64,000 bases of DNA from CANKHA01 sp035652315 (GCA_035652315.1 DASREA010000065.1:1-64000); one strand, 5' to 3'; positions 39,589 to 51,800 are shown, numbered from the stretch's first letter. Notes: a model not told the origin generated them from the sequence alone. Numbers and translations are program-made.

Positions 39589-39926
39589 AGCGCCACGGGA
39601 TCGGCCGTCCCGCCGGCTTCGCGCTTGATCGGCCGTGAGAATTTGCGCGGCGCTTCCTGGCGCCTGCGCAAGACCCCGCGCGGTCAAAGCGCGGTTGGTA
39701 GAATTAACTATTAAATTCCAGCCGCTTACATCGTTAACCATAAATTAATATCGCCCTTCACGGGCGCGTTACCCTATTGCCGGTTGCCAGAACTGGCCGA
39801 AAGATGGGCGCAAGTCCATGCCTCGCGTTCAAGCTGTGCTGAGAAAACGCCGGCGAAGCGAGGGAAATAAAAACACTGGCTCGGCGATAGGGGACGCGGA
39901 GCAGTACTGTGGCGTTGGGGGGTAAA
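39589..39926. other. Long leader region with predicted structured element
   Basis: No gene. An AT-rich portion (39690-39750) probably holds the promoter of the next gene. At 39795-39863 the sequence can fold: GGC (39795) with GCC (39820), ATGG/CCAT around GCGCAAGT, and CCTCGC (39821-39826) with GCGAGG (39858-39863) enclosing GCGTT/AACGC. The GAAAG...GGGCGCAAG portion faintly recalls c-di-GMP-I riboswitches, but the required stem does not form cleanly. Confidence 0.35.
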
Positions 39927-41405
39927 ATGAGTCGCCTCGTTGGGTCGCGAGTGCTGCTCGCGTCTTGCGTCTGCGTCCTTGCAACCAGTTTTGTTTCACC
40001 CGTCGAATCGACAAGTGCCAGTGCCTGGTGGGCGAGCAATCTATCGCCTGCGCTGACAAAGATTTCCGCCTGGAGCAGGTCGCTTTTTTCCGGCGGGGCC
40101 TCATCCAACGGCGAAGGCCCGACTTATGTCGTGGACGAAGCGTCGCTCGCGCCGCCAATCGCCCCTGCTGAGACTGACAACCTGGTCCTCGTGGCGCTCA
40201 CCCAGCGTGGCGCTGCGGCCCATGCGGCTCGCCCAAGCAATTTTTCCAATCCAGCGCCGCTCCCCAAGCCGAAACCGGCTTCGGAGAACGCCAGCGCTAT
40301 AACCCTCGCCAGCTTGAATCCCCACACCATCCCCTTGCCGCCAGCGAAGCCAGCTCTGCCGGGCCCGACCCGATCCGAATCCGAAACCATTCCCCTGCCG
40401 CCGGTAAGGCCCCCCTTTTCGAGCGCAAGCCAATCCGCTTCCGAACGCGTGCCCTTGCCGCCGGAGAAGCCGGCAATGCTGGAAATCTCTCATTCGGCAC
40501 CGGCATCGGCAAAAAGGGATGACACGAAGACAGTCTACGCCAGCCTCAGCACATCCGACTCGGCGCCGGTGCTCGCCAGAGCGCCCGCGGCGCCCGTCAT
40601 GAATGCGCCCACAGCGGTTGAGCGGCCGATCGAGCCGGCCGCGGCCGTGATCGCGCCCACACCGTCACCGGGTAAAGCCGAACGCGTCGAAGCGAGCCTC
40701 GGCGGCGGCATCAGCGCCGCAGCGCCCGCGGCATTGCCCATCGCGCGAGACGAAATGTCCAGGCCGGAGCCTGCCTTTTCGCGCAGTGAAGGGGCCAAGG
40801 AATTTCCCGCGCCGAAGGAATTCCCGGCAGCGCTGGAGCGTCATGCCAGCTTGGGGCCGAGCAGTTCCGACGCCAAGTTCGATGCGGCGTATGTGCCACC
40901 GGAAAAAATGCGCGTGGCATATGACGCGCCGCCGCCAATGGAGCGGCCCAAGAGCATTGGCAAGCGTCAGTACGTGGATGAAAGCAATTATTCCGGCCGC
41001 GGGTCCCCCGATGCCCTGCTCGAAGCCTTGCGGCACATGGGCGCGCACGCCAAGGCGCTGGGCTTGCCGCCCAGCCTCTGGTGCGCCGACTTTATGAACT
41101 ACGTCTTGAAACACGTCGGCCTGAACGCGACCGGCTCCCGCGCCGCTCGTTCGTTCCTGAAATACGGCCAGAAGATCGACGAGCCGCGCGTCGGCGCCAT
41201 CGCCATCTTCTCGCGTGGACGCGACGGCGGTCATGTCGGAATCGTCCGCGGCACCGACGGCAATGGCAATCCGATTGTGATTTCCGGAAATTATGCCGAT
41301 CGGGTCGCCGAAGCGGTTTATCCCAAATCGCGGGTATTGGCCTATGTCGTGCCGCGGGAGCTGCCGGCGGCCACGGCCAAATCCGAGCCGGACGCCAAGC
41401 CATAG
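39927..41405 (+). CDS. TIGR02594 (NlpC/CHAP-like) protein with Pro-rich repeats
   Basis: 492 residues from ATG 39927 (run of G before it; GTG 39909 possible). Signal peptide (about 1-33), low-complexity middle with three PLPPxxP repeats (IPLPPAKP, IPLPPVRP, VPLPPEKP), then the C-terminal domain (about 355-480) with catalytic Cys in SLWCADFMN and His in DGGHVGIVRG, the TIGR02594 layout. A probable peptidoglycan amidase or endopeptidase in the periplasm. The AT-rich leader may carry regulation. Confidence 0.82.
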   Translation: MSRLVGSRVLLASCVCVLATSFVSPVESTSASAWWASNLSPALTKISAWSRSLFSGGASSNGEGPTYVVDEASLAPPIAPAETDNLVLVALTQRGAAAHAARPSNFSNPAPLPKPKPASENASAITLASLNPHTIPLPPAKPALPGPTRSESETIPLPPVRPPFSSASQSASERVPLPPEKPAMLEISHSAPASAKRDDTKTVYASLSTSDSAPVLARAPAAPVMNAPTAVERPIEPAAAVIAPTPSPGKAERVEASLGGGISAAAPAALPIARDEMSRPEPAFSRSEGAKEFPAPKEFPAALERHASLGPSSSDAKFDAAYVPPEKMRVAYDAPPPMERPKSIGKRQYVDESNYSGRGSPDALLEALRHMGAHAKALGLPPSLWCADFMNYVLKHVGLNATGSRAARSFLKYGQKIDEPRVGAIAIFSRGRDGGHVGIVRGTDGNGNPIVISGNYADRVAEAVYPKSRVLAYVVPRELPAATAKSEPDAKP

Positions 41406-41450
41406 CCGAGCGGTCACCGTCCGCGCCGCGGCGGCCGGCACTCCGCACAT

Positions 41451-42482
41451 TCAGTCGCGGCTCAAGACCTCGGCTATTCCCTTGATGCGGTTGTGCGCGT
41501 AGACCGGAAGGCCGGCGCTGATCGAATTGCCGGTATTAAACGAGCTGTTGCCCAACAGCACCTGCGCGGGCACAAGATTTCGCAGCACCGGCACATCCTC
41601 GTATTTCCGCTTCATGTCGAGGGTCCGCGCGCTGACGGCAAGCACGAGCATGCCCGTCGCCACGGTTTTCTCCGGGTCTTTCGGGTGCGCTTGAATGACG
41701 GCGATGAATTTGCCGAAATGCATCACCTCGTTGATTGCGAAGATGCTTTGCTCGAGCATCGCTGTGACGGGGCTGTCGATTCCCGTGAGGTTGCGCACCG
41801 CGGCTTCGTCGAGGGCTTCCGGCGGCAGCACGCGAAGTTCATTTTCGAATTCGATGAAATCATCCAATTTGCGGTCAGCGTCGCGAAGCTTGTTGGCAAG
41901 CGCGATGCCCATGGGGATTTTACCTTCAAATCGATAGCGTGAGCGAAGGCAGAGCAGGATGTATTCGCCCTGACACCATTCCCGCTTCGGGTTGCGATTG
42001 TTGGCATTGCGCTCGTCGTTGAGGATCTTGATCTCGTTCGGCGCGATGATCTGATGTTTGACCTGCGGGTCCATTTTCTCGAGGAAGGCGAGCGTCGCGT
42101 ATCGCTTCAAATCGATGGAAGAGGCAGGCTTCGAGACGATGAACCGGGCCTCGGCGGTGTAAAGATCGAGTTTCTCCTTGGTAGTCGCGGTCATGCCTTC
42201 AGAGGTTCTCGTCGTCATTCCCTCAGTAAACTCCGGATACAGACTCAAGAAATGCTTCTGTAGCGGCCTTAACCGGCTCCAGTCGTCGAAGGTAATGAAG
42301 CCGCCGATGTTCTCCGAGCCTTCGTCGTCGCGGTGATCGCTGAAGATGATCGTATTCGGCTTCAATTGATCGAGCGGGACCTTGAGCGCGGCGGGAACCG
42401 TGGTCACGGTAAATTCCTGCGCCTCGGCTGTGCGGGCCCAAAGGAGGGCGCCGAGCAGCACCGCGGCCCATCGCATCCACAT
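41451..42482 (-). CDS. Exported protein of unknown function, 343 aa
   Basis: Start at 42482, because AGGAG stands 7 bases upstream; earlier Mets would put the ribosome site against or inside the frame. Signal peptide (MWMRWAAVLLGALLWARTAEA). The mature part is mixed alpha/beta with two cysteines (WCQGEYILLCLRSRYR) and a segment FGKFIAVIQAHPKDPEKTV; I know no family. It lies 63 bases downstream of the PBP gene on the same strand, so it may share its transcript and be an envelope factor. Confidence 0.6.
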   Translation of the reverse strand: MWMRWAAVLLGALLWARTAEAQEFTVTTVPAALKVPLDQLKPNTIIFSDHRDDEGSENIGGFITFDDWSRLRPLQKHFLSLYPEFTEGMTTRTSEGMTATTKEKLDLYTAEARFIVSKPASSIDLKRYATLAFLEKMDPQVKHQIIAPNEIKILNDERNANNRNPKREWCQGEYILLCLRSRYRFEGKIPMGIALANKLRDADRKLDDFIEFENELRVLPPEALDEAAVRNLTGIDSPVTAMLEQSIFAINEVMHFGKFIAVIQAHPKDPEKTVATGMLVLAVSARTLDMKRKYEDVPVLRNLVPAQVLLGNSSFNTGNSISAGLPVYAHNRIKGIAEVLSRD

Positions 42483-42545
42483 CCTGGTCATCTCCTGGAA
42501 ATCCCCGCTCGAACCGGCCAAGGCAATTCAGGTGCCGAGCTTAAA

Positions 42546-45356
42546 TCAGTCTTCTTTGTGAAGCATGCTGTTCGGATTGTAATATCCGCCGGAGCCGTAC
42601 CGATAGCCGTTATACCCGCGCCAGGCTCCCTGCGGCTGAAAAAAGAAAAACCCCGGACCCGCCGATGGCTGGCTGTCCTCCGCCCGCGAAGAGCGTTCTC
42701 CGGAGCCGCGGCTTTCATAATCTGAGGCTCTGTTCCTGCCGATGACCGCGTAGCGCGCGTCGGCGACCTGCCCGGTGTCGTTGGTGCGCAGATAATCGGT
42801 AATGCCGTCGACTTCCACCGTCTTGAGATTGTTTTGTGCCTCGGGCGACGGTGGCGGCAGCAACTCCTTCGGTGCCTGATATTGCCAGCTCGCCTCGATG
42901 ATATCGCCGGCGATAGGGGCCGCCACGTGGCCGCCGGTATTGCCAGCGCCGAGCGTACGGCGGCCATTGAGGTTGTCGTAGCCAACCCATACCACGACGG
43001 TGATGTCGCTGGTGAAGGCCGCAAACCACGCGTCGTTCTCGTCTTCGCTGGTGCCGGTTTTCCCACCGACATAACCGGTGAAGCGGCTCAGTGACTGCGC
43101 GGTACCGCGGGCGACGACGCCCTCGAGCATCGTCCTGAGCTGAAAGAAGGCGACGCGGTCGCCGTCGGCGAGCCAGGTCGGCTCGGTGGCAGGATGCCGA
43201 TAAACGACATGATCCTTCTGTTCGATGGAATCGATGACATAAGGCTCGTGCCAGGCGCCCTCGCTGGCGATGGCAGCATAAAAGGCGGCGAGATTGATCA
43301 TCCGGATCGGCTGCGCGCCAAGGACGAAGGGATAAAGCCGTAAGCACTCCGGATAGAGATGCGCGGCCTCGGCCATGTCGCAGACATCGAACAAGCTCTG
43401 TCGTGGATCCTGGTCGATGCCGCCTTTCAAAAGGCGCGCCGTCACCAGATTGCGCGATTGTTCCAGCGCGTGCCGCAAGGTCATCACGCCGCGGTAACCG
43501 CCGCCGTAATTGTGCGGGCTCCAATATTTTCGCGAAACCGAGGTGCCGGTGTCGCCGATCGGCGGCAAGGTAACCGGGGCATCCAAGACCAGCGTGTTCG
43601 GCTGCAAACCCTTATGCAGCGCGGTGACATAGGTCACCGGCTTGATCGCCGATCCCGGCTGCCGTTCCGCCTGCGTCGTGCGGTTGAGCTGACTCATCGG
43701 ATAAGAGAAACCGCCGGCCATCGCCAGCACGCGGCCCGTCTTGTTTTCGAGAACGATCGCCCCGCCCTGCACCGTCGGTCGCACGCGCAATTCCGCGGAG
43801 GCATCCTCTCCGCGGCGGCCTTCGATCTCTTTCACGTACACGACGTCATACTGCTGGAGTTTCGCCCGGTCGCTGTCTTTGGGGCTGACCAGCGGCAAGA
43901 TGCGGCCATCGGGCAGGCCAACATGCAACCGACCGCGTCCCTCGCCGGTTTTGTCGATCACCACGGCCGGGGTCCAATGCACGTCATAAAGCGGCAGCTT
44001 CGCGTCCTGCAGCGCGATCTGCCAGAGCGGCCGCTCGATCCGATCGCGCCGCAGCGCCCGCGTCTTTTGCTCTGCGTCGATGTGTAAAATCGATTGCATG
44101 AGATTCATTTCCGGACCCTCGAAGTGAGTCCGTCCGGCCTCGATCTCGTAACGCGCCAGCCCTTCCTGCAACGCCGACTCAACCGCCCATTGCAGTTTCT
44201 GATTGATGGTCGAGTGGACGGAGTAGGAATTGACGGTCAATGACTGCATCCCCACCAGTGTCCGTGCCTCGTGCACGAGATGATCGACGAAGTAAAATCC
44301 GCTGCGGCGGTTCGGCTTCTGATAAAGCACTACCCGCGGCGGCGAGCTCATGGCCTTGGTGAATTGCGCGTCGTTGAGCAGATTGTCCTCTTTCATCCGC
44401 TTAAGGACGTAGGCGAGCCGCGCCCGCGCCCGTGCGGGAAACCGGTCCGGATTGAACGAGGCTGGACCCTTGGCGAGGCCGGCGAGGAAGGCGCCCTCGG
44501 CGACGCTGAGCGCGGAAACGGGCTTGTTGAAATAGGCCTGCGCCGCCATGTCGATACCCCAGGCCCCGCGGCCGAGATAAATGGAGTTGATGTAGATTTC
44601 CAGGATTTCGTTCTTGCTGAGCGACCTGTCGAGGCGCACTGCCACGATCATCTCGCGGATCTTGCGCTCGTAACTCACCTCGTCGCCGACCAACAGATTC
44701 TTGGCGACTTGCTGGGTGATCGTGGAGCCGCCCTGCGGTCGTCCCGGATCAGCCATGTTGGAGACGAAGGCGCGAATGAGACCGCGCTCGTCGATCCCGT
44801 GGTGCTGGAAGAAGCGCTTGTCTTCGGCGGCGATGAAGGCCTTCTGCACGTAATCGGGTATCTCGTTCAGCGATACCCAGATACGGCGATGGTCGGATTC
44901 GAATAGCTCGGCGAAATGATTTCCCTTGTTGTCCAGAATCTCGGTCGTGCCCGGCAGCTTGAGTCCCTTGAGCTTGAGGGGGTCGGGCAGGTCGGTGACC
45001 GTCTTGTTATAGAATTGGATCACCTCGCCCATGTCGAAGGGAGATTTGTCGGCCTGCTCGCCCTTGCAGAATTCGCGATAGGCGAGCTGCAGGTCGTTGA
45101 AATTGATGCCGCGAAAAGTCTTGATTTCGCCGCTGGTCACGGCGGGGTCCTTCAAGGCGGTATCGATGAGATCGTCGAGATTGATGTCTTCGAGGTCGAA
45201 AGCCCGGCGCATATGGGCGCAGCCGTCGCGCAGCAGGTCGACGACCTCCTGGCGGTCGTAGACCGGATCAAAATGCGTCTTGACGGCATCGGGCCGGGTC
45301 GTGACCTGGGCCAGGGCCAGGGCGGTGGCGAACATCTTAACGAGGACCAGGTTCAT
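42546..45356 (-). CDS. Class A penicillin-binding protein with extra N-terminal domain
   Basis: 936 residues from the Met at 45356. Signal or anchor helix (about 1-17), an unusual all-helical N-terminal region (about 20-110, DLLRDGCAHMRRAFDLEDIN), then glycosyltransferase family 51 (EDKRFFQHHGIDERGLIRAF, GGSTITQQVAKNL, RKIREMIVAVRLDRSLSKNEILEIY) and transpeptidase with S-x-x-K in PGSAIKP, SxN-type SRNL and KTG in GGKTGTSEDENDAW. The usual short cytoplasmic tail with a strong transmembrane helix is replaced by the hydrophobic start. Polymerises and crosslinks peptidoglycan. Gly/Tyr-rich C-terminal tail. Confidence 0.9.
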   Translation of the reverse strand: MNLVLVKMFATALALAQVTTRPDAVKTHFDPVYDRQEVVDLLRDGCAHMRRAFDLEDINLDDLIDTALKDPAVTSGEIKTFRGINFNDLQLAYREFCKGEQADKSPFDMGEVIQFYNKTVTDLPDPLKLKGLKLPGTTEILDNKGNHFAELFESDHRRIWVSLNEIPDYVQKAFIAAEDKRFFQHHGIDERGLIRAFVSNMADPGRPQGGSTITQQVAKNLLVGDEVSYERKIREMIVAVRLDRSLSKNEILEIYINSIYLGRGAWGIDMAAQAYFNKPVSALSVAEGAFLAGLAKGPASFNPDRFPARARARLAYVLKRMKEDNLLNDAQFTKAMSSPPRVVLYQKPNRRSGFYFVDHLVHEARTLVGMQSLTVNSYSVHSTINQKLQWAVESALQEGLARYEIEAGRTHFEGPEMNLMQSILHIDAEQKTRALRRDRIERPLWQIALQDAKLPLYDVHWTPAVVIDKTGEGRGRLHVGLPDGRILPLVSPKDSDRAKLQQYDVVYVKEIEGRRGEDASAELRVRPTVQGGAIVLENKTGRVLAMAGGFSYPMSQLNRTTQAERQPGSAIKPVTYVTALHKGLQPNTLVLDAPVTLPPIGDTGTSVSRKYWSPHNYGGGYRGVMTLRHALEQSRNLVTARLLKGGIDQDPRQSLFDVCDMAEAAHLYPECLRLYPFVLGAQPIRMINLAAFYAAIASEGAWHEPYVIDSIEQKDHVVYRHPATEPTWLADGDRVAFFQLRTMLEGVVARGTAQSLSRFTGYVGGKTGTSEDENDAWFAAFTSDITVVVWVGYDNLNGRRTLGAGNTGGHVAAPIAGDIIEASWQYQAPKELLPPPSPEAQNNLKTVEVDGITDYLRTNDTGQVADARYAVIGRNRASDYESRGSGERSSRAEDSQPSAGPGFFFFQPQGAWRGYNGYRYGSGGYYNPNSMLHKED

Positions 45357-45804
45357 AGTGCCACCGGCAGCGTTTCCGCGAAGCATTCCGACCTATGGCC
45401 AAACGCATTGTGCCCTTGGCCGCGAGCCCGGGACCGCAGTTCTAAACGGATTTCGACACGCGGGCTAATGACATCGCACCGAGCCCCAACCGCCTTAATA
45501 ATTAACGCCAATTGCGAAAGTTCCATGGCGCCGGCAAAGCGTCTCAGTCTTGTAATGGCGACGGCTCATAGTAGAGTTGCGGAGGTGGGGTGAATGTCAC
45601 GGTGCGCGTTACGCGATAGGCCAGCGCGACCAAGGGGGGGACAGCACCGGGCAGAGAGAATGACGACGCGCGGATATGCTCGCGATAGCCATTAATCTTA
45701 CCCGGCCAAATCCTTCGCATCTGGTTTTCACTTCGGATTAGTTATTCAATATGGACTCTCGGCAGAACGAGAGCCGTCTGCCAGTTGCGTAATCGAGGGA
45801 CGGC
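45357..45804. other. Divergent intergenic region, about 450 bp
   Basis: Between the PBP and TPR genes. An AT-rich patch (45490-45530) on the PBP side and another near 45690-45760 on the TPR side may be promoters. No tRNA, repeat or conserved small gene is evident. Confidence 0.4.
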
Positions 45805-48800
45805 ATGACCTGGGGACTTCGGCCGGTAACGCGTTTTGTCTTTGCCGCAACAGTGTCATTCCTCCCCGTGTTCGCGCATGCCCAGCAGGCGCAGTGGAAT
45901 TCCTGCATCGGCAAAAACACTTCAGCGACGGCGCGGATTTCCAGTTGCACGGCGGTGATCGACGCCGCGACCGAGTCGCCGGAGAATCTTTCGATTGCCT
46001 ACAGCAGCCGCGGCGCCGCCTATGGCGAAAAAGGCGATCAGGATAGTGCGCTGCGCGATCTCGACAAGGCGATCGAGCTAGATTCCAAAAATTCCGCCGC
46101 TTACTACAACCGCGCGCTGTCCTACGTGGACAAGCACGATTACGAGCACGCGCTGCACGACTTCGATCAGGTAATCGCTTTCGATCCGAAAAGCGCGGTC
46201 GCCTACTATAATCGCGGCCTCGTGCTTCACGAAAAACACGACTACGCCAAGGCCATCCAGGATTTCAATCAGGCGATGAAATTGAGCCCGCCGTATTATC
46301 AGGCGCTGCTCCATCGCGGCATGTCATATACCGCGAAGGGCGAAGCCGACCGGGCGGTCCCCGACTTCGATCAAGTCATCAAGAACAATCCGCGTGATGC
46401 GGCGGCCTTTTTTAACCGCGGTGTCGCCTATAAGGATCTGCGCGACTACGACCACGCGATTCAGGATTTGACGCAGGCGATCAGAATCAACGGCAGTTAC
46501 AGCGCCGCGCTCAATCAGCGCGGCATGATCTATTTCAACAAGGGTGATTTCGATCACGCCATCGACGACTTCGATCAGGCGATCCAGACCAATCCCAAGG
46601 ACCCGGAGTCCTATAACAACCGCGGCCTGGCCTATCGCAACAAGGGCAATCCCGACCGCGCCATCGCCGACTACGATCAGGCGATTCAACTGCGGCCGTC
46701 CTACGCCGTGGCCTATTACAACCGCGGTAATGCCTATTATGACAAGCGCGATCACAACCATGCCATCGAGAACTACGACCAGGCGATCAAGATCGATCCG
46801 CATTACACCACAGCGTATTACGACCGTGGCGTCGCCTATTACGACAAGCGCGATTACGACCGCGCCGTGCAGGACCTGACTCAGGCGATCAAGCTCGATC
46901 CCAAGGACGCGCTTTCCTATTACAACCGCGGCATCACATTCCGCGTCAAAGGCGAGGTCGATCGCGCCATTGTCGATTTCGATCAAGCAGTGAAGCTCGA
47001 TCCCAAGCTCGCCCTCGCCTATTACAATCGGGGCCTGTCCTACAAGGACAAAGGCCAGGACGAACGCGCCATCGCCGACTTCAGCCAGTCGATTAAGCTC
47101 GACGCGAAAAATTCCTTCGCTTTCTTCAATCGCGCCGTGGCCTATGGCGAGCGCGGCGCTTACGACCTCGCTCTTGCCGACTACGATCAGGCCATCAAGC
47201 TCAATCCGAATTACCCGGCCGCCTATTTCAACCGCGGCGACATCTATTATGAACGGCAGGATTACGACCGCGCCATTTTGGATCTCAATCAGGCGCTCAA
47301 TATCAAGCCAAATTACACCGTCGTGTTTAATGTGCGCGGCCTCGCCTATGTCGGCAAAGGCGACATCGACCGCGCTATCCAAGACTTCGATCAGGCGATC
47401 CGTCTCGACCCGCGCTTCGCCATCGCTTTCTTCAACCGCGGCAAATGCTATCAGAGCAAGGACGATTTCGACCGCGCCATCTACGACTTCGATCAGGCGA
47501 TCAAGATCAATCCAAACTATGAGTCGGCTTACCTCAATCGCGGCCTGGCCCATCGCGCCAAACGCGATTTCAACCGCGCCATCGCCGATTTTGCCGAGGT
47601 CATCCGCCTCAATCCGAAAAATCCGGTCGCGTTCTACAACCGCGGCTTGGCCTATCAAAATACCGGCGACGTCGACCGCTCCATTGCCGACTTCAACGAA
47701 TCGCTGAAGCTTGATGCCAACTATGCACTCGCCTACTATTATCGCGGCCGAAGTTTCGCGCAGAAGCAGAACTACGATACTGCGATCGCCGATTTCAATC
47801 AGGCGATCAAGCTCAGCCCGAAGGACACGGTGATCCTCCACGATCGCGGGCTCGCCTATTATGCGAAGCGCGATTACCCCCGCGCCATCCACGATTTCGA
47901 CCTGGCTATCCTCGCCGACCCGAAGTTCTCCGTCGCCTATGATAGCCGCGGCCGCGCCTATCACGCCAAGGGCGATTACGATCGCGCTGTGTCCGATTTC
48001 GACCAGGCGCTGCGCATGGATCCGAAGTTCGCGGTTGCCTATGACGATCGCGGCAAGGCTTATGCGGCCAAGGCACGGTACGATCGCGCCATTGAGGATT
48101 ACGATCAGGCCGTGCGTATCCGCGCGGACTTCGACGGAGCCTTCAACGATCGCGGCATGGCTTATGTCGCCAAAGGTGATCTGGACCGCGCCATCGCTGA
48201 CTTCGATCAAGCCATCAAGATCAATGCCAACAATGATGCGGCGCTGAACAACCGCGGCATGGCCTATGCCAGCAAGAACGATCTCGACCACGCGATCCAG
48301 GATTACGACCGTGCCGTGAAGGCCAATCCGGCCTTCGACATCGCGTTCTACAACCGCGGCCTGGCTTATGCCGGCAAAGGCGAGACCGAGCGCGCGATCC
48401 ACGATTTCGACGAGGCGATCAAGCTGAATGCCGGCTTCGACCGCGCCTTCTTCAATCGCGGCAACGCCTATTACAAAAAGCGCGACTTCGATCTAGCGAT
48501 CGCCGACTATAGTCAGGCCATCAAGCTCAATGCCACCGATGCGGTCGCCTTCAACAACCGCGGCGATGCCTTCTACGACAAGGGCGATTTTGACGCGGCC
48601 ATTCGCGACCTGACTCAGGCCATCAAGCTCAAACCCGATTACGACATTGCCTTCTATGCCCGCGGGAACGCCTATCGCGGCAAGGGCGAGATCAATCCTG
48701 CCATCGCCGACTACGACCAGGCGATCAAGATCAATCCGAAATTTGCGCTGGCTTATGCCAGCCGCGGCAACGCTTATTTCGACCGGCGCGACTACGATCA

Positions 48801-51800
48801 CGCGATCTCGGATTTCGGCCAGGCTGTCAGCCTGAATCCTCAGAATGTGAAGGCTTTCAACGACCGCGGCATAGCCCATGGTCTCAAGGGCGAGCTCGAT
48901 CTCGCGGTCAAGGATTTCGAACAGGTCATCGCCCTGGATCCGACGAATGCCGGGGCCTTCAACAACCGGGGCTATGCCTACCGCGCCAAGGGCGATACCG
49001 ACCACGCCATCGGTGACTTCAATCAGGCCATCAAGCTCGACCCGAACTATGCGCTCGCCTTCTACAACCGCGGCGACGCCTATTACGACCGCCGCGAATA
49101 CGGCCAGGCCATCGAGGATTTGAACCAAGCGATCAAGTTAAATCCAAAAGACCCATTCGCCTATCATGACCGCGGCGTTGCCTATTACAAAAAATTCGAC
49201 TTTGAGCGCGCGCTGTCCGATTTCGAGTATATGACGAAATTGGCCGACTACACGCCTGCAAGCCGAGCCGGCGTCGGCAACCAGCGCGGATTTGACAGGT
49301 CGGTGCAGGGACTGGCGGAAACGGTCAAGATCAATCCGGTTTTCGCGCAGGCTTTCAATGATCGCGGCATCTCTTACGCGGCGAAGGGCGACCTCGATCA
49401 CGCGATTGCCGACTTCAACCAGGCCATCGCGATCAATCCGGGTTATGCCGTCGCCTTCAACAACCGCGGCGACGCCTATTTCGCCAAAGGCGATTATGGC
49501 CGCGCCATTCAGAATTACGAGCAGGCGATTCGCTTTGACGCGAAGGATCCGGTTGCCCTTAAGAACCGCGGCATCGCCTATTATAAAATGCAGGACTACG
49601 CGCGCGCGATCCAGGACTTCGATCAGGCAATCGCGCTCGACGCCAAGGATGCGACCGCCTTCTATAACAGGGGCGTCGCCTATCTCGGAAAGCGCGACTA
49701 CAACAAGGCTGTGGCCGACCTGGATCAGGCGGCGCAAATCGACCCGAAGATCGCGCTGGTCTTCCACGCGCGCGGGAATGCCTATTCGGCGAAGCATGAT
49801 TACGACCGCGCCATCAGCAATCTCGATCAGGCCATCCAACTCGATGGCAAGAGCTCTTCGGCATTCGCCGACCGCGGCTTTGCCTATGCCGCGAAGGGCG
49901 ACACCGAGCGCGCCATCAAGGAATTCGATCAGGCGATCAAGCTCGACCCGAAGAACGCGCATGCTTTCGTGAACCGCGGCCTGGCTTATACCGTGAGCGG
50001 CCAGATCGATCGCGGCATCCAGGACTACGATCAGGCGATCAAGCTCGACGCCGGCTATGCCGTTGCCTTCTACGACCGCGCCAATGCTTATTATGACAAG
50101 GGCGATTTCACCCAGGCCATCGCCGACTATGATCAGGCGATCAAGCTCGATGCCGGCGATGCGGCGTTCTTCCACAGCCGCGGCAACGCCTACGAGAACA
50201 AGCACGACTACGACCGCGCGATTGCGGATTACAACCAAGCGATCAAGCTTGTTCCCTCCTTCGCCATGGCCTTCAATGACCGCGGCATCGCCTATGCGGC
50301 GAAGAATCAACACGACCGCGCCATCGCCGATTTCGATCAGGCCGTCCGCCTCGACGGCAAGAATGCGCGCGCCTTCTACAACCGCGGCCTGTCCTATCGC
50401 GCCAAGGGCGACCTGGCGCATGCCATCGCCGATTTCGACCAAGCCATCGGCATCGATGGCAATTACGCCGTCGCCTATTACATGAGGGGCAACGCCTACG
50501 AATTCAAACGCGACTTTGACCGTGCGATCCGCGACTTCGATCAGGCGATCCGAACGAGGGCCAACTACGCGCAGGCCTATTATGACCGCGGTGTCTCTTA
50601 CGGCGCCAAGGGCGATGCCGAGCACGCCATCGCCGATTTCGACCAAGCCGCGAAATTCGATTCGAAAAGCCCGCTGGTCTTCAACAACCGCGGTTTTGCC
50701 TATCGCAACAAAGGTGACGTCGACCGTGCGATCGAGGACTATGACCGGGCGATCAAACTTGACCCGCGTTACGCCTTGGCGCTCTACAACCGTGGCAATG
50801 CCTATTACGTGAAGCACGACTACGACCGCGCGATTCAGGACTTCACGCAGGCGACCAAGATCGACGGCGATTATCTCATCGCCTACTACAACCGCGGCCT
50901 CGCCTATCGCAACAAGGCCGATTACGACCGCGCCATCGCCGATTTCAGTCAGGTCTTGCGCCTCGACGGAAAAGACGTATTCGCGCTGATCAACCGCGGC
51001 TTGTCGTACCGCGCTAAAGGCGACATGACGCGCGCGCTGGCCGACTTCGACCAGGCGATCAAGATGAATCCGAAATTCGCCCTCGCCTATTATCAGCGCG
51101 GCCTGGCGCAAGGCCTGCGGGGCGACGTCGACCGCGCCATTGCCGATTTCGACCAGGCGATCAAGCTCGACCCGAAAAATGCTTTCGCCTTCAACAACCG
51201 AGGCTTCGCCTGGCGCACCAAGGATGATCCCGACCGCGCCATTGCCGATTTCAATCAGGCAGTGCAGCTCAATCCCAATTACGACGTCGCCTATTTCAAC
51301 CGCGGCAACGTCTATTACGACAAGCGCGATTACGACCGCGCCATCAAGGATTACGACCGCTCGATCGAGATCAATCCGAACAATCCCGTCGCATTCAACA
51401 ATCGCGGTCTTGCCTATGACGATAAGCGCGACGCGGATAATGCCATTCCCAATTTCGATCAGGCCATCAAGATTCGACCCGATTACGCCGTCGCCTATAA
51501 CAACCGCGGCTTCGCCTACCGCAACAAAGGCGATCGCAACCACGCAATCGAGGACTTCGACCGGGCGATCAAGCTCAATCCCGGATACGCGCTGGCTTAT
51601 TACAACCGGGGCATCGCCTACTACGATGGACGCGATTACGAGCGCGCGACGAGCGACCTGAACCAGGCGATCAAGCTCAATCCGAATTACGGGCAGGCCT
51701 TCCACGATCGCGGCGTCAAGTACTACGACAAGCGCGACTATGACGTTGCACTTCCCGATTACGATCAGGCGATTGAAATTGGGCCGACCTACCTCGTGGC

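Noticed and set aside
39781..39840. c-di-GMP-I riboswitch
   Set aside because: Only GAAAG...GGGCGCAAG resembles the class; the stem capped by GAAA does not pair. Kept as an unclassified structured leader.
46324..48402. 692-codon open frame antisense to the TPR gene
   Set aside because: It mirrors the 34-residue period of the TPR gene; its translation is a low-complexity echo of the repeats. It arises from codon bias without stops on the opposite strand.
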